In this document: one piece after another, positions 58,382 through 64,000 of the stretch
Layout: each line of letters starts with the position of its first letter
How positions within the stretch are numbered: the first letter of the stretch is position 1
From: Zingiber officinale
Lineage: Eukaryota; Streptophyta; Magnoliopsida; Zingiberales; Zingiberaceae
DNA length: 64,000 nt
Direction of reading: 5' to 3'
Assembly (NCBI RefSeq): GCF_018446385.1
Contig: NC_056006.1
Location: forward strand, 1,116,001 to 1,180,000
Position numbers and translations under genes: made by a program
The notes under the pieces: model-generated
Database searches by the model: none
Told to the model about the DNA's origin: nothing
Seen by the model: the letters and a program-made list of their open reading frames with translations, nothing else

Positions 58382-60258
58382 GCATTTATATTTTATTTTG
58401 GTTCTTATACTTAATATTTTTTATCATCTCATATACTTAATTCTTATTTTATATCACATTTTACGAGTTGATATTAATTTAGAGCCTTGTATATAATTTT
58501 TCCTATATTTTTTGGTATTTTATCTAAAAATGCGCATCTTACTTGTAGGGAAACAATTTGGAGCATCTAGGCCGTTGATCGATATCAAGGCATCCAAGAT
58601 TCATCCAACAAATGGTGCTCTAATTCAATTTGGATCAAAGGAAAAACAATCAAACCCAATCCTCAAGCCCACTCTTCAAGCCCGATTATAAAAGCCCAAT
58701 TTGAACTCTATCTTTAATGAATCGGATCTAAGCTCTATTGGATACCATTCTCTTAATCCAACCCGGATCCGAACCCACTAAGAAAACCCTTCTCCTTACC
58801 TTCTCGCGATGCACAGTAGCGAGAGATCCACCTAATCTACTGTGCGCGTTTCTTCCTCGCGGCTAGGGCACGCGGCCCTCCTTCTTTCTTCTTTCACCGG
58901 CCGGCGGTTCTCTTCCCTTACCTTTTCTGCTGCCGGCCGGGCATCCATCCACTGCCCAATCTTCCTCTTCTGGATTCCAGCGGTGACGGCAGCGGCAACG
59001 ATCTCTTGGCGGCAATTGCGAGCGACGGCAGCAGCAACGATCTTCACCTCGCCGGAGAGGGTTTCTCTGGTGAGATCCTTCACCTCTCGGCGTTCTTCTT
59101 CACTTCTTCCGACTGGGGTTCAGGCGGCAGAGGCAGAGAAGCGGCGGCGGTTCATCCGAATTCACAGCACCTCCATTACTTCCATTCATCATCACTGTTG
59201 TTGAAGCAAGCTCAGCCGGTTCCTTGGCAGCTGTTCATAGATTCCGGGAGTTCAGGAGCTGGTCATTTTGAGTGAAGCTACTTCAATTCCGAGCAGCACT
59301 ACTTCCTTCATCCGGATCAGATTTGGGCAGACTGAGATCCATCTTCTATAGATCTGATTTTCTTCAAGCTTTGGTGTCCGTTTTCTTCATTCCACAGCAG
59401 TCTTCAAGTTCGATCAGCAATTCTTCAACAGATCTGGACAGCTTTTGTTTGTTGCAATTTCCTCACTTGATTCGAATTGATAGTGATGTTTCTTTTAGTT
59501 GATTGTTTGATGCTTGCACTAAATTGTTCTCCCATGTTTTAGTGCACGTACTCATGTCATTTTGATTCATGCTCGTAAGGTGTTCGACAAAATGTTTCTT
59601 ACAACAGTAGGGTTAAATTTGTGCATTTTATTTCACTTAATGTTTGCTTATCTTGTCTTTTGCAATTGCTATAAGTTTTGTTCTTCGTTTGAATGCAATT
59701 ATGCTAGGGTAGATTAGCATTCTTTAATGCTCAAAGTTACTTTCCATGTTTAGTTTCATTATTTGTTTACTTTATGTTGTCTCTAATTTTCTTACAATCA
59801 TAATTTAAGTTAGACTAGGTTTTCTTACACGCACTGTCTTTCATTTACTAGAATAGGTTTCATTTAATGTTTTGTTATTTCATTCCTTAGTTTAATTCTA
59901 TTATTAGTGAAATCGTAGCGTAGAGTGACAATGCGGTATGAGATCACTACTAATGGATAGATAGGATGCCTTTTATTAATTAGAATTAGATTTCATACTT
60001 GCATTGCTCTTTTGTTCTTTAGGTTTAATTTCATACTTGTTTGTTATTTCATATCGTAATTCAAAAATTCAAAACCTAAACCCCCAGTTTCATATCAAAA
60101 ATCCAAAAGCCATAACTAATCCTGAAGTTATCATCCTATCATTACATTCCTTGGGAGACGATCCGAGTCATCTCTATACTACTTTAGTGTAGAGAGGTTC
60201 GGTAACTTTAATTGTAATTTGATAAGCTCCCGTAGCACGACACTCGAGCTCAAATCAA
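58382..60258 (+). repeat. Right LTR arm (plus orientation)
   Basis: Reverse complement of the left arm. Its inner end (GCATTTATATTTTATTTTGG) lacks the first few bases of the LTR and the purine tract, so the illegitimate joint of the unit is at about 58381/58382. Confidence 0.88.
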
Positions 60259-60594
60259 TCGTCAGACCGAGAGTGTCATAAATCCTGTATGCATGTCAAT
60301 CATATGCATCCATTCAAATGTAACAAATAAATGCAGCAAACAGAAGCAATAAATGCATCATGCATATGATGCCAATGATATGTCCTGGTCACCCCTACTG
60401 CCAGTCAGCCATCTCACACACGATGGTGAGACCGAGTGGGTAGGGCTGTGACAACCGTGCACTCTACCATCACTGCTCCTGATGAGTGACCGAGTGGACG
60501 GGATGCTGTCGGAGTACACCTATCCTCCTGCCCTAAATCATAAGTGGGGGAGCACAATGCTCTCATTTCTCGGTACACGATGACGGGGAGGGAT
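60259..60594. repeat. 336-bp direct repeat, copy 2
   Basis: It runs from TCGTCAGACCGAGAG to TGACGGGGAGGGAT, immediately after the unit's last base. The gypsy sequence then continues with CCCGGCGTGCTACC. Confidence 0.9.
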
Positions 60595-61124
60595 CCCGGC
60601 GTGCTACCACGCTGTAGTCACACTACCCATGAGCGTCTCAGCTGAGCACCACCGAGCAAAACTGACGTGCTACCACGCTGCGTCACGCTACTCATGAGCG
60701 GACCAGCGGAGCACCGACAGAGATGAAACTGACGATGTGCTCAACAATAATGAAGCAGACTATCACGCAGCATGCAATCATGCGAATGATGCATGACACT
60801 AAGCATGGCAAAATCCTGAAGATCATAGCAATATCCATATATATATATAAAATGTGTACCATAGGACAATGAACCAAATCAAAGGTACACAGATCAGATA
60901 AGGTATAAAAACTTAGATCCTGAACATAATAAACACATGGTTGTGTCACTACCCTATAAGCATGTATAATCAGGTAGGTGCTAACATGAAGTGCATAATA
61001 AGTAAATAAAACAAGCATGTAACAGGTATCGGGTAGTGACCAACCGAAGCAAAGACGAACATAATTATTACTAAAGGTTATAACCTACTAAACATATCAA
61101 CATGACATTATCAAAGATAAGTCA
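60595..61124 (-). other. Gypsy 3' non-coding region with short tandem motif
   Basis: GACGTGCTACCACGCTG.GTCACGCTACTCATGAGCG-type units repeat twice (60600-60700). After that it is AT-rich and without coding. It lies downstream of the gypsy integrase on the minus strand. Confidence 0.5.
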
Positions 61125-63197
61125 AGGTACCCGCCTCCAAATAGAAAGGTCCAATCCGAAATAGACCCCTCGTCGAGACACCGTCTCGAATCAAAGTCCT
61201 GTATCTCGATCCTGCGCTTCTGAGATCCTCCGTCTGATAATACAGACCAACTCTACCTCCTGCTGAGCTCTATGAGGTCCCAACAACTAGGCCTCTCCAA
61301 CCTCATCCCAGAGGGTGGGTATCCTGCAAGGCCTACCATACAACGCTTCAAACGGTACCATCTGGATAGCCGAATGAAAGCTGTTGTTGTAGGTGAACTC
61401 TACCAATGACAAATGGTCCTCCCAACTGCCTTAAAATTCCAATACACAAGATCTCAGCAAGTCCTCTAGAGTCTGAATGGTTCGCTCTGACTGTCCATCT
61501 GTCTGTGGATGGAAAGCTGTACTGAATCGGAGCTAAGTGCCCAAGGCCTGCTGCAGACTCTGTCAGAATCGAGACGTGAACCGAGGGTCTCTATCTGAAA
61601 TAATAGTCAAAGGGACACCATGTAATCTGATGAACTCCAGGCAATACAGATCTGCCAATCGATCCAGAGAATCAATCTTCCGGATCGCTAAGAAGTGCGC
61701 TGATTTGGTTAATCGATCAACGATTAGCCAAATCGCGTCATGACCTCGTCGTTTCCTCGACAAACCCACCATAAAGTCCATGGTAATATGTTCCCATTCC
61801 TACTCAGGAATAGAAATCCGTTGAAGTAAACAGGTAGGTCTCTGGTGCTCGGCCTTCACTTGCTGACAGACAAGACATCTCGCTACAAATTCCGCGATGT
61901 CTTTCTTCATACTATTCCACCAGTAGGAACGCCTCAAACCTCGATATATGCGGGTACCACCTAGGTGGATAGAAAATCGAGAGCGATGAGCCTCTTGAAG
62001 TAGCTCCTGCAAGACCGGGTGAGACTGAGGTACGCATAATCTGCCTCAGAAGTATATAATACCCACCTTATCTCGTGTGAACTCGGTCTGCTGCCCGGAA
62101 GCTATCTGGCTGCCAATAAACTGCAAATGCTGATCACCGGCCTAGGCCTCTCGGATCCTCGTCCTGATCGATAACTGAGCAACCATGGTAACCAGAATAC
62201 CCTGCTCTGTCTGTCCCTGCTCCTGAAGGTCCAACTCTGAGAAACCCTGAACCAAGTCTGTAACTGAAACTCGGTGGCAAGCCAAAGTCCCTCTAGACTT
62301 CTTGCTGAGTGCATCGGCAACCACATTAGCTTTCCCCCGGTGGTAGCTAATGGTACAGTCATCATCCTTTAGGAATTCCATCCATCTCCTTTGCCGGAGA
62401 TTAAGTTTCTTCTGGGTGAAAATATATTCGAGACTCTATGATCCGTGAGAATCTCAAAGGTAATGCCGTACAGATAATGTCGCCAAATCTTCAAAGCAAA
62501 GATAATGGCGGCTAGCTCCAATCATGTACTGGGTAGTTCTTCTCATGCGTCTTCAACTGCCGAGAAGCATAGGAGACTACCCTGCTGTGCTGCATCAAAA
62601 CAACGCCCAAACCTTGTAGAGAAGCGTCGGTGTAGTGTACGAATCTATCCTCTCCAGAAGTTAAAACCAAAACTGGAGTCGACACTAACCTCCACTTCAG
62701 CTCCTGGAAGCTGGTCTCGCGGTCCTCTGTCCAAGTGAACTTCACGCCTTTCCTGGTCAGGCGTGTCAGCGGCATAGCAATCCAGGAGAAACTCTCGACA
62801 AAACGTCGGTAATATAGGGCCAGTCCTAGAAAACTATGGATTTCCTGAACTGATTTCGGCTGCTCCCAACTAGTGACAGCCTCGATCTTCTGAGGGTGTA
62901 CTGAAATACCTCGACTAGAGACCACATGACCCAAAAAATCGATTGAGGATAGCCAGAAAGCACACTTGCTGAACTTCGCGTATAGTTGATGTCGTCGAAG
63001 AGTCTCCAAGACTATGCGAAGATGCTGTGCATGTTCCTCCTCGGAACGCAAGTAGATCAATATTTCATCGATGAAAACGACAACGAACTGATCTAGATAC
63101 TCCATAAAGATGCGGTTCATCGAATCCATAAATACTGCTGGAGCATCGGTAAGCCCAAATGACATTACCAAAAACTCATAATGTCTATATAACAAAC
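61125..63197 (-). pseudogene. Ty3/gypsy pol relic: partial RT, RNase H, integrase
   Basis: Minus strand in order. Reverse transcriptase, 63195-62760, starts abruptly at [20 protein letters not shown] and has the catalytic box changed to VFIDEIL (FIDD expected). RNase H is at 62760-62150 ([27 protein letters not shown]). The integrase zinc region is at 62012-61800 (HLGGTRIYRGLRRSYWW, CLVCQQVKAEH). The integrase core is at 61781-61400 ([47 protein letters not shown]-like). A C-terminal tail runs to about 61125. Frames break at about 62510, 62420, 62100 and 61550, and a stop follows in the core. The protein type is chromovirus-like. It is inactive because of the catalytic change, the frameshifts and the missing 5' part. 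Confidence 0.88.
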
Positions 63198-63266
63198 ATT
63201 CTCAATCAGAGATCCCCGATAACAAGTCTGAAATCTGATCACTAACTATAAATCACCAAAGAATAG

Positions 63267-63610
63267 ATCATCTCATGTGAGAGCAACGCTCCATCACAAG
63301 AAATACTACATATGTGGGAGCAACGCTCTACCACCAACAAGGCATCCTATATGGGAGCAACGCTCCACCACCACAATCCAAAATATGTAAGAGCAACGCT
63401 CCACTACAGACAATCCATAACATGTGGGAGCAACGCTCCACCACAACAATCCAAAATATGTGGAAACAATGCTCCACCACAAGCAATCCAAAATATGTGG
63501 GAGCAACACTCCACAACAAGCAATCTAAAATATGTGGGAGCAATGCTCCACCACAAGCAATCCATAATATGTGGGAGCAACTCTCCACCACAAACAATCC
63601 ATAAGTGAAC
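63267..63610. repeat. Tandem array of about 38-bp units (TATGTGGGAGCAACGCTCCACCAC)
   Basis: Nine units with a core GGGAGCAACGCTCC, which is itself a short palindrome-like hairpin (GGAGC..GCTCC), plus spacers such as ACAAGCAATCCAAAATATG. Open frames on both strands reflect the period. It begins about 70 bp beyond the truncated end of the gypsy RT. Confidence 0.9.
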
Positions 63611-64000
63611 AAGACCTCTAACTATCCAACTAAAGACTACACGAGATCACTCAACCACATATCACTGTGGGCAGCCAAGGGTATAACAACCTAGTAAGCA
63701 AAACAAATCCATCGTCAACTCTATCAACATCCTAGTGGGTCACCCACCAATAGGAGAATTAGTTGACAGGGTAATACAACAAATGATATAATGTAGACAC
63801 TCCACATCCTACATTTAACATAGGTAGAATCATCATGATGCCACCAACAATACACCTGGCACACGTGCACACACAATATAGGTATGATCGATATAATTCT
63901 CTAATTAGTACACACCCAACACACTCATAACACAAGTATAAATCAATGTGATACCTCCAACAATACATACCGAACCCGTGCGCATAAATCAACGTAGGTA
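63611..64000. other. Unclassified flank
   Basis: There are short diverged repeats of ACACAATATAGGTATGATCGA / CATGATGCCACCAACAATACA type and CACCTCCAACAATACATACC near the end, resembling retroelement leader DNA. No gene was recognised. Confidence 0.35.

Larger units (their letters stand above)
54547..60258. mobile_element. 5.7-kb unit of two LTRs in inverted orientation around a 1.96-kb internal piece
   Basis: The outer ends are TGATGTGAGCTCGAG and CTCGAGCTCAAATCA, so the unit itself starts TG and ends CA. The arms 54547-56422 and 58382-60258 are reverse complements over about 1.88 kb with roughly 1 percent difference; open frames in one arm reappear nearly unchanged in the other. Each arm reads as an LTR whose 3' end (CATTCCTTGGGAGACGATCC.., TCGGTAACTTTAATTG, CCGTAGCACGACACTCGAG) faces outwards, of the type seen in Athila/Tat gypsy elements. 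Next to the left arm's inner end the minus strand reads GTGTGGGGAAATTGATAATG, a polypurine tract. The right arm lacks one. Confidence 0.88.

Noticed and set aside
63267-63610. Regular palindromic repeats resembling a CRISPR array
   Set aside because: Spacers are themselves similar, the context is plant retroelement DNA, and no cas-like gene is present; it is a tandem minisatellite.

Overview
The window is plant nuclear DNA. Spliced genes with GT/AG introns, LTR retrotransposons, CACTA, hAT and Tourist-like elements all point to an angiosperm. The single-exon lipase gene is very GC-rich, as is usual in commelinid monocots. Zingiberales (ginger or banana relatives) is my guess from the style of the LTR repeats; it rests on general familiarity and is not proven here.

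Five protein-coding loci are supported. (1) 6066-8260 (+): the nine C-terminal exons of a PHO1-type phosphate exporter, with the SPX half missing. (2) 13157-15650 (+): a complete five-exon RhoGDI. (3) 17254-20518 (-): a complete nine-exon RING-H2 / coiled-coil protein with a C-terminal PIP box, a TRAIP homologue, convergent with RhoGDI. (4) 25620-27221 (+): a single-exon chloroplast-type phospholipase A1 of the DAD1 family. (5) 47896-51445 (+): a three-exon wall-associated receptor kinase. All exon joins of genes 1, 2, 3 and 5 keep frame. The genes are functionally unrelated neighbours (phosphate export, ROP GTPase control, replication-linked ubiquitination, oxylipin/lipid metabolism, wall sensing), and I see no cluster logic.

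Most of the rest is transposon-derived. 1-2325 is a concatemer of a miniature LTR element with internal 40-bp arrays, and the same family sits in intron 2 of the kinase gene with a perfect 5-bp target duplication. 2600-5463 is a degraded copia element. 7308-7532 and 12793-13011 are two copies of one Tourist-like MITE beside genes. 8690-10590 is a composite of GC-rich and A-rich repeats. 10800-12590 is an RTE-type LINE relic. 21384-23016 is a solo LTR. 23165-25240 holds two fold-back elements and a hAT element. 31549-46331 is a nest of at least six insertions, most of them provable by matching target duplications. 52440-64000 is gypsy-derived sequence interrupted by a remarkable 5.7-kb unit whose two LTR-like arms face each other as a 1.88-kb inverted repeat, flanked flush by a 336-bp direct duplication.

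The most unusual points are the inverted-LTR unit with its 336-bp duplication, the four-deep nest, the miniature-element concatemer, and the recurrence of short palindromic motif arrays (GATCGAT / GATCGGTC type) in several different LTR families.
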